Assembly (NCBI GenBank): GCA_012861695.1
Contig: JAAOOA010000095.1
Coordinates: forward strand, 57,501-121,500
Direction: 5' to 3'
DNA: 64,000 nt
From: Trematomus loennbergii
Taxonomy: Eukaryota > Chordata > Actinopteri > Perciformes > Nototheniidae
The notes under the pieces were generated by a model. The model saw only the letters and a program-made list of their open reading frames with translations. It made no database searches and was not told the origin of the DNA. Shown here in pieces: positions 1 through 13,566 of this stretch. The position numbers were made by a program, and so were the translations under genes. Every line of letters starts with the position of its first letter. The stretch's first letter is position 1.

Positions 1-2436
1 TCTTTAAACCAGGACTGTTTAAAGCAGGACTGTTGAAAGCAGGAATGTTTAAAGCAGAACTGTTTAAAGTAGGACTGTTTAAACCAGGACTGTTTAAAGC
101 AGGACTGTTTAAACCAGGACTGTTTAAACCAGGACTATTTAAACCAGGATTGTTTAAAGTAGGACTCTTTAAACCAGGACTCTTTAAACCAGGACTCTTT
201 AAAGCAGGACTGTTTAAAGCAGGACTGTTTAAAGCAGGATTGTTTAAAGCAGGACTCTTTAAAGCAGGACTGTTTAAAGCAGGACTGTTTAAAGCAGGAA
301 TGTTTAAAGCAGGAATGTTTAAAGCAGGACTGTTTAAAGCAGGACTGTTTAAAGCAGGACTCTTTAAAGTAGGATTGTTTAAACCAGGACTGTTTAAAGC
401 AGGACTCTTTAAAGCAGGACTGTTTAAAGTAGGACTGTTTAAAGCAGGACTGTTTAAAGCAGGACTGTTTAAACCAGGACTGTTTAAACCAGGACTGTTT
501 AAAGTAGGACTGTTTAAACCAGGACTGTTTAAAGCAGGACTCTTTAAAGCAGGACTGTTTAAAGTAGGACTGTTTAAAGCAGGAATGTTTAAAGCAGGAC
601 TGTTTAAAGTAGGACTGTTTAAACCAGGACTGTTTAAACCAGGACTGTTTAAAGTAGGACTGTTTAAAGCAGGACTGTTTAAACCAGGACTGTTTAAAGC
701 AGGACTGTTTAAACCAGGACTCTTTAAACCAGGACTCTTTAAACAGGACTCTTTAAAGCAGGACTCTTTAAACCAGGACTCTTTAAACCAGGACTCTTTA
801 AAGCAGGCAGACTGTTTAAAGCAGGACTGTTTAAAGCAGGACTGTTTAAAGCAGGACTGTTTAAAGCAGGACTGTTTAAAGCAGGACTGTTTAAACCAGG
901 ACTGTTTAAAGCAGGACTGTTTAAAGCAGGACTGTTTAAACCAGGACTCTTTAAACCAGGACTCTTTAAAGCAGGACTGTTTAAAGCAGGACTGTTTAAA
1001 CCAGGACTCTTTAAACCAGGACTGTTTAAAGCAGGAATGTTTAAAGCAGGACTGTTTAAACAGGACTCTTTAAACCAGGACTCTTTAAAGCAGGACTATT
1101 TAAACCAGGACTGTTTAAAGCAGGACTCTTTAAAGCAGGACTCTTTAAAGCAGGACTGTTTAAAGCAGGACTGTTTAAAGCAGGACTGTTGAAAGCAGGA
1201 ATGTTTAAAGCAGAACTGTTTAAAGTAGGACTGTTTAAAGCAGGATTGTTTAAACCAGGACTGTTTAAACCAGGACTATTTAAACCAGGATTGTTTAAAG
1301 TAGGACTCTTTAAACCAGGACTCTTTAAAGCAGGACTGTTTAAAGCAGGACTGTTTAAAGCAGGACTGTTTAAAGCAGGACTCTTTAAAGCAGGACTGTT
1401 TAAAGTAGGACTGTTTAAAGCAGGAATGTTTAAAGCAGGAATGTTTAAACAGGACTGTTTAAAGTAGGACTGTTTAAAGCAGGACTCTTTAAAGTAGGAT
1501 TGTTTAAACCAGGACTGTTTGAAGCAGGACTCTTTAAAGCAGGACTGTTTAAAGTAGGACTGTTTAAAGCAGGACTGTTTAAAGCAGGACTGTTTAAACC
1601 AGGACTGTTTAAACCAGGACTGTTTAAAGTAGGACTGTTTAAACCAGGACTGTTTAAAGCAGGACTCTTTAAAGCAGGACTGTTTAAAGTAGGACTGTTT
1701 AAAGCAGGAATGTTTAAAGCAGGACTGTTTAAAGTAGGACTGTTTAAACCAGGACTGTTTAAACCAGGACTGTTTAAAGTAGGACTGTTTAAAGCAGGAC
1801 TGTTTAAACCAGGACTGTTTAAAGCAGGACTGTTTAAACCAGGACTGTTTAAACAGGACTGTTTAAACCAGGACTGTTTAAAGGGACTGTTTAAAGCAGG
1901 ACTGTTTAAACAGGACTGTTTAAAGTAGGACTGTTTAAACCAGGACTGTTTAAAGCAGGACTGTTTAAAGTAGGACTGTTTAAAGCAGGACTGTTTAAAC
2001 AGGACTGTTTAAAGTAGGACTGTTTAAAGCAGGACTGTTTAAACCAGGACTGTTTAAAGTAGGACTGTTTAAACCAGGACTGTTTAAAGCAGGACTGTTT
2101 AAACAGGACTGTTTAAACCAGGACTGTTTAAAGCAGGACTGTTTAAACCAGGACTGTTTAAACAGGACTGTTTAAACCAGGACTGTTTATAGTTGGACTG
2201 TTTAAAGCAGGACTGTTTAAACCAGGACTGTTTAAAGTAGGACTGTTTAAACCAGGACTGTTTAAAGCAGGACTGTTTAAAGTAGGACTGTTTAAAGCAG
2301 GACTGTTTAAACCAGGACTGTTTAAAGTAGGACTGTTTAAAGCAGGACTGTTTAAAGCAGGACTGTTTAAACCAGGACTGTTTAAACCAGGACTGTTTAA
2401 AGTAGGACTGTTTAAAGCAGGACTCTTTAAAGTAGG
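1..2436. repeat. 15-bp minisatellite, about 160 units, with higher-order structure
   Basis: Tandem units of the form TGTTTAAAGCAGGAC run without break from the window edge. The variable dinucleotide after TTTAAA is GC, CC or GT. Because 15 is a multiple of three, long open frames of a five-residue repeat appear, but they have no other coding property and I do not call a gene. A distinctive string of variant units (the GTTGAAAG unit near 31 followed by GAATG and GCAGAAC variants) recurs near 1187, so a block of about 1.16 kb was duplicated within the array. The array continues past the left window edge. Confidence 0.97.
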
Positions 2437-2573
2437 ACAGCAGACTGAGTGAATGTGGGTGCAGCATTCTTGATCTGGTGATGTGTTGGAGGGGGAGGAT
2501 ATTGCACAACGTTAAAACTGTTCCATCACCGAGTGTGTTGTAACACGTCTCCCACTGCACACACACAGCGGTT

Positions 2574-2902
<329 letters not shown>

Positions 2903-3325
2903 GCCTCCCTGCAGTGTGAGCCTCATGGATCCCTGTCAGAGGTCTGCATAAACACACTGATAAGTTTCATTTTGAGCAGCATCAGAATCCACCGTCCTGA
3001 GAGAAATCACTTGTAGAACCTGTGGGTTGATCTGAGTTTCATAGTTTGAGAATAACTTGAATATGTTACCTTCATTGTGTTGTGATTAATCATGACTTTG
3101 ATTTGCTCTTCTTTCACACATGATCTGACTTTATAAATACTGCTGCTCCTCACCTGAATGTGTACTTGTTCTGGTTTCTGCGTCTCTATCTAACTCTGTA
3201 ACAACGTGCTGTGGCCCGATAAAGTTATTCATGTTTTATTATCTTTGCTTTTAAATGCGTGTTTCAAAAGGCCATTTTATAATATAATGTGTTTCTGTGG
3301 CACTCTTTCTGAATGCTCTGAATGT

Positions 3326-3396
3326 CTTTCATTTCTGTGAAGCACTTTGAAGCCTCGTGTTGAAAGGTGCTGTGAATAAACCTGCTTTGCCTTTTC
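3326..3396 (+). mobile_element. L2-like LINE 3' tail fragment
   Basis: The stretch GAAGCACTTTGAAG through GTGTTGAAAGGTGCTGTGAATAAACCTGC resembles the 3' tail of the L2 element at 5080-5148. It looks like a decayed solitary LINE 3' end. The flanking 2902-3325 holds no recognised feature. Confidence 0.55.
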
Positions 3397-3425
3397 TGAT
3401 ATCTTTTCTTTAATTCTGTTAAAAG

Positions 3426-3607
<182 letters not shown>

Positions 3608-3910
3608 CCCCTGCAGATCCCTGTCTGCAACACACTGAAATGACCTCTTGGTAGACTCCACTTGGAACAGCGTGCTGTCTCCTCCCCTCCTTTCCTCTGA
3701 CTTCTCCTTCCCTCTCTGCCGGTGGAGGCCAGGTCTGAGGCGAGGTTGGACCCGCAGTGTGAGAGGAGGCTAGTTGCTGATTAATCTCCCACAGCGACCT
3801 TGAACCCGTCTCCGGGCCAGTGGACCCGGCAGACTGTTGACAGAGCGCCGGGCTAAAGATAACGCTAACATGTCTGTGTTTCTGCAGGATCAGCACAATC
3901 CAGGCAGGCT

Positions 3911-4412
3911 GGAGGCTTTAGGATGCATCTAAGGCTTTAGGATGCATCTAAGGGTTTAGGATGCATCTGAGGCTTTAGGATGCATCTGAGGCTTTAGGAC
4001 GCATCTGAGGCGCTTAGGACGCATCTGAGGCTTTAGGACGCTTCTGAGGCTTTAGGATGCATCTGAGGCTTTAGGATGCCTCTGAGGCTTTAGGATGCAT
4101 CTGAGGCGCTTAGGATGCATCTGAGGCTTTAGGACGCATCTGCGGCGCTTAGGATGCATCTGAGGCTTTAGGATGCATCTGAGGCGCTTAGGATGCATCT
4201 GAGGCTTTAGGACGCATCTGAGGCGCTTAGGATGCATCTGAGGCTTTAGGATGCATCTGAGGCGCTTAGGATGCATCTGAGGCTTTAGGATGCATCTGAG
4301 GCGCTTAGGATGCATCTGAGGCTTTAGGACGCATCTGAGGCGCTTAGGATGCATCTGAGGCGCTTAGGATGCATCTGAGGCGCTTAGGACGCATCTGAGG
4401 CGCTTAGGATCC
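3911..4412. repeat. 18-20-bp minisatellite
   Basis: Units alternate between AGGCTTTAGGATGCATCTG and AGGCGCTTAGGATGCATCTG, differing in CTTT versus CGCTT and GATGC versus GACGC. There are about 26 units. The two unit types often alternate, which suggests a two-unit higher-order repeat. Confidence 0.95.
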
Positions 4413-4489
4413 CAGGACTCACGGAGGAAGGGAGGGAGAGCTTACAGAAGAGTGCTGGGGAGACTAATGTCACAGCAGGATTTGGAAAA

Positions 4490-5148
4490 ACTTGTCCATG
4501 CTTTTATCTTCAGTAGACTGGACTACTGTAATGGTGTCTTTACAGGTCTCACTAAAACATCTGAAAAAAATCTATTAGAAAGCTGCAGCTAATTCAGAGT
4601 CCTCACTAACACTAAGAAAGTGGATCACATCACTCCAGTTCTGAAGTCCTTACACTGGCTTCCTGTGTGTCAAAGAATAGAGTTCAAAATACTGCTGCTG
4701 GTTTATAAAGCTTTGAATGGTTTAGGCCCAAAATACATGTCTGACCTACTGCTAAATTATGAACCATCCAGAACTCTCAGGTCTTCAGGGACTGGTCAGC
4801 TTTCTGTCCCCAGAGTCAGAACTAGACATGGAGAAGTTCAGTTATTATGCTCCATCTGGAACAACTCCCAGAAACCTGCAGGTCCGCTTCATCTCTGACT
4901 ACTTTTAAATCCAGGCTGAAGACTTTCTTTTTGCCGCTGCTTTTAATTGAACTATTCACATCTTAAACTGCACTGTAACTTTTAACTTTTATCCATGTAT
5001 TTTTTCTTTTAATGTTTATTTATTATCTTTTTTTTTAATGACTGATTTTAAATGCCATTTTCTTAATGTCTTCCATTTTTGTAAAGCACTTTGAATTGCC
5101 TTGTGTTGAAAGGTGCTATATAAATAAACTTGCCTTGCCTTGCCTTGG
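4490..5148 (+). mobile_element. L2-clade LINE, 3' fragment
   Basis: The plus strand encodes the C-terminal end of an L2-type reverse-transcriptase protein (HITPVLKSLHWLPV, then [21 protein letters not shown] and LRSSGTGQLSVPR). This is the conserved tail after the RT domain. A 3' UTR follows, ending in AAGCACTTTGAATTG, GGTGCTATATAAATAAACTTG and a short TTGCC repeat, as is usual for L2 3' ends. The element is 5'-truncated, the frame breaks after the conserved block, and the RT catalytic domain is absent. Confidence 0.88.
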
Positions 5149-6195
5149 GGAGTCACTTTGTGTGTAATGGATATATAAAAACACTAATCATATAAACCCT
5201 CATTCTGTGTTCAGCAACACGCCTCCTCTGTTACTGAACATGTTCTATACCCATGACACACATCCTTATAACGACTGACTTTCAACACCTTTTAGAAACT
5301 TTATGGAAACAACAAATATGAAAGGTCATAAAATAGAGATGCAGATTAATATTAACGTTAAAAATGTGTTTTTTCCTGCAATGATGTCAGAAAGAGTTCT
5401 AAAATGTGCTTTTCTCTCGTGCTAAAGAGGGTATCTTGAGACAGAACTATCGACTTGTTTTAGGGTCTGAGAGCAAAGAGTGAGCAAAAGAACCGAGTTA
5501 GTTAACAGTCAGGAGTTAAATCAGGATTTATATATAATACATTTTCACAGAAGAAGACTCAGACGAGGAGACTTGCTCCGTTCACATCTATACATATTAA
5601 AGTGATTATCTTCAGACGACACATTTGAGGAGCTTTGAGAGACGTCTGTCACGATGTCACGACTAAAGGAGAAATGAATCAGCAGATCTTTGAGAGAGAG
5701 GAACGGGCATTCTGTGAAAGTCACTTTGTTTGTGATGGATATAAAAAAACACTATTTTACATATTAATCCTCATTTTACATTCAGTACCAGAGGAGGAGG
5801 AGGAGGAGGAGGAGGAGGAGGAGGAGGAGGAGGAGGAGGAGGAGGAGGAGGAGGCTTGTGGCTGAACGCACGGAGGGAAGGCCTTTTCTGCTGCGTGGAA
5901 ACAATAAGTATTAAATAATGAAAACTAAATAAGCTCTGATTGAATCATCGTTACAGTGGCTTTCAGGTAGCGTCTGAAATGAGGAGAGCTGCTGCTCCTC
6001 TGAGTTTGATATCACTCTGAAGAGACTCTCTTTCAGACTCAGACTCTCTTTCAGACTCAGACTCACAGACATTTGAAGAACCAGCAGAGACTGCAGAGAA
6101 CAGCCGTCGCTATTTTCAGAGCAAAAGGGAAATTAATCAGCAGATTTGTGTCTCGGGGTTTCTGCGTCACTGAGTGAGTCGGCTGACAGGCCGGC
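5149..6195. other. Non-genic; degenerate dispersed direct repeats and a GAG tract
   Basis: No gene recognised. GTCACTTTGT, GATATA and AAACACTA occur in the same order near 5155 and 5720. A related block ending in GAGGAGGCTTGTGGCT recurs near 5850 and 6650. This suggests an old segment triplicated across 5.1-6.9 kb. A (GAG)n tract lies at 5789-5855; the poly-Glu frame it creates is not supported as a gene. Confidence 0.5.
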
Positions 6196-6598
6196 GCTAT
6201 GAGGGTCTGAGGGTCTGCTATGAGGTCTGCTATGAGGGTCTGAGGGTCTGCTATGAGGGTCTGCTATGAGGGTCTGCTATGAGGGTCTGCTATGACTATG
6301 AGGGTCTGCTATGAGGGTCTGCTATGAGGGTCTGCTATGAGGGTCTGAGGGTCTGCTATGAGGGTCTGCTATGAGGGTCTGCTATGAGGGTCTGCTATGA
6401 CTATGAGGGTCTGCTATGAGGGTCTGCTATGAGGGTCTGCTATGAGGGTCTGAGGGTCTGCTATGAGGGTCTGCTATGAGGTCTGCTATGAGGGTCTGCT
6501 ATGAGGTCTGCTATGATGGTCTGCTATGAGGGTCTGAGGGTCTGCTATGAGGGTCTGCTATGGGTCTGCTATGAGGGTCTGCTATGAGGGTCTGGGTG
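6196..6598. repeat. 13-bp minisatellite
   Basis: Tandem GAGGGTCTGCTAT units, interspersed with shortened GAGGGTCT and extended CTATGAC variants, about 30 units. Some multi-unit blocks repeat in the same order (near 6290 and 6395). Confidence 0.94.
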
Positions 6599-6721
6599 CT
6601 GTAGAAAAACACTATTTCAATCATCCTCATGTTATAATATATTCAGTCACAGAGGAGGCTTGTGGCTCGAGGTCCGCTCTGTGGTAACAACACATGTGAA
6701 AGAATTCAAACTAGAGATGCA

Positions 6722-6803
6722 GATGAGTCGGTCAGTCAGATGAGGTCAGTCAGATGAGGTTAGTCAGATGAGGTTAGTCAGATGAGGTCAGTCAGATGAG
6801 GTC
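6722..6803. repeat. Short tandem repeat GTCAGTCAGATGAG
   Basis: Five imperfect units of about 16-17 bp with GTCAGTCAGATGAGGT or GTTAGTCAGATGAGGT. The surrounding 6599-7300 shows no gene. Confidence 0.85.
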
Positions 6804-7300
6804 ATCATTAGAAATGTATATAAGTCAGAAAGGGATCTGAAACATTAAAGGGATTATCTCTGGACAAAACAAGACATTTAAAAAAACCTGATCTGCTGAT
6901 TATTTTCTCTATTGATCGAGAAATGAAGTGAAAAATGTCCATCCAGTTTCTGTCAGTAAACATGTTGTGTCTGAAGAGCCTCTGATGGGATATGAAACAC
7001 AGACAAGCAGCAGATCTTCCCAATAGAAAGCACTTTCTGACATGAACGCATGCACATCTATTCTAACGGTGAATCTCAGCAACCGGGATCGACGTGTTTC
7101 ACTTTTCACGACTAGAATATCAAATGATCTGCAGACTCTCATCTTGCTGATGACATCCCTCCACGTCCTTAGATCACCTCACATCGCTCCAGAGCGTCAC
7201 TGTAATCTACACAACATGTGAACTCCACCTTACTGTCGGGACCTTTTCCATCTGCAATGTGTCGTGTGTGAAACCCTGAGAGGATGAGTGTTAAAGTCGC

Positions 7301-8468
<1,168 letters not shown>

Positions 8469-9289
8469 CTAGCAGGTCCCGGTGGCGGACAGCAGGTTCC
8501 TCAGGGTGCCGAGCTCGCGCGACAGCTGCTCCACGCGCTTCTGCAGCCGGTCGTTCTCCGCCGCGAGCTCCAGGACTTTGTGCTGCGTCTCCAGATTACG
8601 GATCTTGGCTTTGTCTCGGCTCTTCCGCACGGCCAGGTTGTTCCTCTCCCTCCGGACCCGGTACTCGTCGCTGTCCTTGTCCAGCCGCTTCTTCTTGTTG
8701 GGTTTCATGCTGCTGGACACCTCCCGCCCCCTGCAGCCGAACTCTGAGCGGTTCTGGTGGGGCTGGAGCAGGTGGAGGAGGAGGAGGAGGACGCGCTGGA
8801 GAGGTTCCCCATGCTGCCGCTGGCGGACTGCTGGTAGTGGATGTAGGACCGCATATCGAACCCCGAAGACCCGTTTTCCATCTTCCCGTCCTCGCGGCTG
8901 TCCTCTCGGTACCGGCTCGCGGGGTTCAGCACGCTATCCATGCGCGTGTCCTGCAGCTCCGCGTACCCGAGGTGCGCGTAATGCTGAGGGTCCCGCTGGG
9001 GGTCCTCCAGCTGGTTCAGCAGGGAGTAGTTCTTGTGCAGAGCCGAGACCCCCCTCTTGATCTTGTTCTCCAGCAGGAAGTCTGAGAACACGTCCTGCTG
9101 GTTCTGGTTCTGCTGGTTCTGGTTCTGGTTCTGCTGCTCCAGGTACGCGCTGAAGTCGATGGCTCTCTCCCGCTCCTCGAGCTCCGTCATCGGGTCTCCG
9201 AGCCTCCAGGGGCCGGGGTGCAGGGGGGTTTGCTGGGGGGGGTCTCTGCGGAAGCCGCCCTCCTCGTCGTAGAATCCGGCCACTTCCAT
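8469..9289 (-). CDS. cebpb: CCAAT/enhancer-binding protein beta (single exon; one frame break)
   Basis: C/EBP-beta is a bZIP transcription factor of inflammation, adipogenesis and liver function that binds DNA as a dimer in the nucleus. The minus strand starts at 9289 with [10 protein letters not shown], matching the family's MEVANFYYE start. An [11 protein letters not shown] activation motif (about residues 41-51), FSDFLLE, and a polyserine stretch (about 167-173) follow. The basic region [17 protein letters not shown] and a leucine zipper then run to LLSATGTC and the stop at 8469. Met146 (DMRSYIHY) lies where the mammalian short isoform LIP starts. The N-terminal frame (to 8705) and the bZIP frame (readable back to about 8760) differ by one base. 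A single lost G in the GGGGG run at 8730-8734 would explain this. The bZIP matches beta better than alpha, delta or epsilon. Length without the break is about 270 residues. I favour an intact gene with an assembly error. Confidence 0.88.
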
Positions 9290-9500
9290 GGAGCTGCACG
9301 CGCACTAAAAGCAGGAGCGTCCGCGGAGACGCTCGCGGTGTTTTTGGGGAGGGGGTGTGATGTGGTTTTAAATCCCCTCCGTGTGAGAAAGTAGTTCTGA
9401 GGAGGCTCGGCTCACAGTGACAGGTCTTCCGGTCTCCGGGGGTTTTATTAGATATGGAGGGGGGGGGCGGGGCTTAAAGCTGGGCAGGTGCGTGACGCGG
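9290..9500 (-). promoter_or_regulatory. Putative cebpb promoter
   Basis: Directly upstream of the cebpb start. A GC box (GGGGGCGGGGC, 9463-9473) lies close to an AT-rich TATA-like stretch (about 9441-9457; TAATAAAA on the minus strand) and a CRE half-site TGACG at 9493-9497. CRE-like sites near the TATA box are known in mammalian CEBPB promoters. The spacing here is suggestive only. Confidence 0.4.
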
Positions 9501-9850
9501 CGGAGAGAAAAACTTACTTGATCCGAAATAAAAGTTAAATAAAAGTATTAGAAATACTCCGTTACAAGTAAAGGTTTCCCTCAAGTTAAAGTACAAATAT
9601 ATATAATAGGCTACAGTTTGCAAAGTGTTACTATACTCGAAATAGAAGTACAAGCAGAAGTTGAGGGAGTACTCAGATCCTATACTAAAGTATTTATACT
9701 ACTGTGCAGAAATACTTTGTTACAAATAAAACTCCTGCATTCAAAACTTGACTTTGGTTGATTATATTTTGGATAATTTGAATATGCAAAGTAACTAAAG
9801 CTGTCAAATAAATGTAAGTACAATACTAGGGGTGTAGAAGTATTAAAGAG
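9501..9850. other. Dispersed fish repeat fragment (AAGTACT-rich)
   Basis: Phrases such as AGAAATACTCCGTTACAAG, ACTCAGATCCTATACTAAAG and AAAACTCCTGCATTCAAA belong, from memory, to a very common teleost interspersed repeat. No coding potential. Confidence 0.4.
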
Positions 9851-9852
9851 CA

Positions 9853-10407
9853 TGTTCAGGTGTATATCAGTGTGTAGTGTCTCTACTTTAAAGAGTCCTC
9901 TCCTGCTGATGTTCAGGTGTATATCAGTATGTGGTGTCTCTACTTTAAAGAGTCCTCACCTGCTGATGTTCAGGTGTATATCAGTGTAGTGTCTCTACTT
10001 TAAAGAGTCCTCTCCTGCTGATGTTCAGGTGTATATCAGTATGTAGTGTCTCTACTTTAAAGAGTCCTCTCCTGCTGATGTTCAGGTGTATATCAGTATG
10101 TGTGTCTCTACTTTAAAGAGTCCTCTCCTGCTGATGTTCAGGTGTATATCAGTATGTAGTGTCTCTACTTTAAAGAGTCCTCTCCTGCTGATGTTCAGGT
10201 GTATATCAGTATGTAGTGTCTCTACTTTAAAGAGTCCTCTCCTGCTGATGTTCAGGTGTATATCAGTATGTAGTGTCTCTACTTTAAAGAGTCCTCTCCT
10301 GCTGATGTTCAGGTGTATATCAGTATGTAGTGTCTCTACTTTAAAGAGTCCTCTCCTGCTGATGATCAGGTGTATATCAGTATGTAGTGTCTCTACTTTA
10401 AAGAGTT
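9853..10407. repeat. 57-bp minisatellite, about 10 units
   Basis: Each unit contains GTTCAGGTGTATATCAGTAT, GTAGTGTCTCTACTTTAAAG and AGTCCTCTCCTGCTGAT. The spacing of successive GTTCAGG starts is 55-58 bp. The open frames across it follow from the period being divisible by three. Confidence 0.95.
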
Positions 10408-11277
10408 TTTTCACGGTGCTTTTCTGTCAGTTATGTTTTGTTGTGTTTGCAGAGCAGCAGCAGAATAAAAAGTGGAAATGCAACTTGTGATTATTTACCT
10501 TATAATGAAACTCAACACAAATAAAAAGTGAAAATACAAAACCAGCAGCAGCGTGAGGTAAAAACTGCATCTGATAAAAACATGTGCTCTCACGCCCCCT
10601 GCAGGCACATCTCAGTAACTACAGTGATGGAAAAATACAACAGATACTTCACTCAACTGCAGTAACTCAGTACGTGAACCTGAGGAGATGTACACAGACT
10701 TTAAGGAAGAATACCACCGAGGGGGGGGGGGGGGCAACATACATTAAAAGAGGTGACATCAGTAGGATCATCAACTAACATATCTCACTAAAGGAACAAG
10801 TATTGTAAAATGACCCGTGTATCTCACCTATAACTTAATAAAAAACTATATAATGAGAACTTAAAACTTGCACCTTGAAAGTTTTTAAAAGTAATAGTCA
10901 TGTACAATTATGTAATATATATATATATATTTAAATGGACCATTGTTCAAATTAAATACTTGTATTATCGTATTATGTATGAATACTTCTACTTTGGTGC
11001 GATTTTAAATGCACGACTTTTAGTAACGCTGTAGTATTAATAATACTATTTCAACCCTTGTGTTGTCGTCCTATCAACTGTGCATCTTCTGTTCATAAAG
11101 CATATAGTATAAATAATTACTCAGATCTGTGTAACACCTTTGAGCAAACTTTATTCAGATTAAAAAGTAACTCTTCTTTTCTAAATGTACGAGTACATGA
11201 TATGTTTCTGGCACGAACATAAAATAAACCTTTATCTCGACATAAAATCATTTGGAAACGGGTCAAATTTTACCCTA
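10408..11277. other. AT-rich non-genic stretch
   Basis: No gene seen. It holds a poly-G run at about 10720-10732, an AT dinucleotide run at 10917-10931 and more fragments of the AAGTACT-type repeat. Confidence 0.6.
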
Positions 11278-11427
<150 letters not shown>

Positions 11428-11898
11428 AGGTCAGACTGACATCTAGTGGTGATCTGCAGACATCAACACAAGGTACACATTAAACTCCCCATAACTGTTA
11501 GCTGTTAAACACCTGAACTTTTGAAAACAACATCCATAACATTAATCTACATTGCACAATTTTATTTTGTTGTTCTGTTTATTGTGTTTCTCTGTTGGAG
11601 GAGCCTGGATCTCAGATTTTCATCGTCATAATAACTAAATGAAAAGTACTGAAAGTACTGAAAAGTACTCCGGTGTGAACGCGGCTAAATCTCGGGTACT
11701 TTTACCCCCATTTTTAGAGCCCGCTGGGAGAGCGTACTTTTCTGTGGGTGAAAAGTGCGTGCCCAAAAGTGCCCCAGTGCTGATTGGCTGGGCGAATTGC
11801 AAACCACGCCCGTACAACTGTGAAAATGTTGTGTGGAGACGCCATTGTTTTTCCTCGCTACAAAAACCCAACGCACCGACGGAGCGTTGGGTTTGTTT

Positions 11899-13101
11899 TT
11901 GAAAGCAGTTATGGCAAGCATCAAGAAATGATGAGGAGGTGTCGGCGCTTCTGGAGATCTACGCCGAGGACGCGACCCAGGGAATGCTACTGAAGCCAGT
12001 TCAGTAGCTTTCACTCGACCTGGGAATCGTGCACAGCCGGCTAAAAATAAAGAAACTCAGGACTACAAACGGCGGATTCAGTGGCCAACGATGACGACCA
12101 CGACGAAGGTAAAATCAACTACATGCACTGGGGTTTTAATCTGCACAATAATGGTCTCAGATGTACTTTTATTTGCTCAGTAGATCAAGCTAGCCATGCT
12201 AGGCTGAATAGGCTAACACCGGCCCCGAGCTAGCTACATCTAGCTAGCTAGATATTCTCGGCCGCTATGAAAACGTTTTGACTTGTGAATAACTGTGCAG
12301 TGTTTCTGTAATTTGCTTCACTAACTCATGGCACTAATCGTCTGTTTCAGGCGAGGATGGACAACTCTCGGGATTGGAAACAAGCGAGCTTTGCATTCTA
12401 GATCACAGCGCTTGCTCGTCCCCCTTACCAGCAACCAAACGCAAAGGTACACACACTGTAACTTTGTCTTGAAAGAACGTTACGCATCGAACTGATGTTC
12501 ACAATCATGTTTATTTCCTTCTTGGTACAATTATGAAACAGCGTGAAAACGTATTCGCCTAGACCGGCATTTACAAATGTTCGCGCCTTTTTACTCTCTC
12601 ACAAACATTGTAAACATCCGGGCTAGAGGTCACATGACTTCCGGTACGAAAACTTGCCTCAACAACATTAAACAAAGTTCAAGCATACATGAAGCACTCT
12701 TCAAAAGGAACAATCCTCCGTGTTTGAACCTCTTAAATCGCTGCATAGCCGATTTATTTGGACTGGATTATCCCAGAGAGGCTAAACATTCTTTATAACA
12801 CAGTTTCAGATTTGTGAAACCTTAATTCTATTTGTGAAAATACAAAAAACACATTCCTAGTATGTTGTAAAACTACATGGCGACTAAACAGATCTTGTAT
12901 CTTGCTTATTTTCCCCTCTTAGGAAAGCGGACACGGGATGCGAATTTCTTTGACACCGTCCAGGCGTTGGAGGACCGGCGTGCCGTGGTGAAAGAGTCGA
13001 TGCACGGGGATCAGATGGTGCTGTTCACCAAGGCCCAGGAAACGGAGGACAAGATGCTCACCAGTTCATTTTATATTATTGTTATTACTGTTATTATATA
13101 G
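11899..13101 (+). pseudogene. Harbinger Myb/SANT-like DNA-binding protein, three exons
   Basis: Exon 1 (to donor GT at 12109) encodes NDEEVSALLEIYAED, a SANT/trihelix-like segment as in Harbinger accessory proteins, which help import and target the transposase. Exon 2 is 12351-12446, between a TTTCAG acceptor and a GT donor. Exon 3 starts at 12923 after TCTTAG and encodes TRDANFFDTVQALEDRR and VLFTKAQETEDKM, like the C-terminal helix of these proteins. Frame continuity is broken in exon 1 (a stop after the SANT segment), and I find no clean start codon. Confidence 0.6.
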
Positions 13102-13566
13102 TCTTGATACAACTGACACTTTATTTTATATTGATAATGTTAATTTACATGTACAACTTCTATTTTATTTACATTAAAAATGTGAACTTCTATTTACTGT
13201 TAAACAGATCCTGTATCTTGCTTATTTCTCCTGACACTTTATCTTTAGTGACCGTAGCATCCTATACATCACATGTAAGTGATTATTCTGATACCATCAT
13301 GTTTCATCGGTTATAAACTGGCAAAGCTTTATTTGTCATTTATTTATCATCAATGTTGCAACCTTGTGGAGGAATGGCAGGGGCACATACACAAATATGA
13401 TAATTTATATCATTTTAAATATTATTTGACCTAAAACTAAATGTTTTTATGATTGTCCTCTGAGGAGGACATGGGGATTTGCAAACTTTTAATTCCCCCC
13501 CCCATTTTACACAACACAAAATGGAGTCCACTATGGGCCGAAACTAACATGTAGTTTCCATAGTGT

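Noticed and set aside
33..1928. Long open frames encoding (FKAGL)n pentapeptides
   Set aside because: Pure 15-bp tandem repeat whose period is a multiple of three; no start context, splice sites or non-repeat sequence.
3911..4412. CRISPR-like array of regularly spaced words
   Set aside because: Units are directly adjacent with no unique spacers; eukaryotic minisatellite.
5635..5865. Small gene with poly-Glu C-terminus
   Set aside because: Frame exists only because of a GAG microsatellite; the upstream part is in a degenerate repeated segment.
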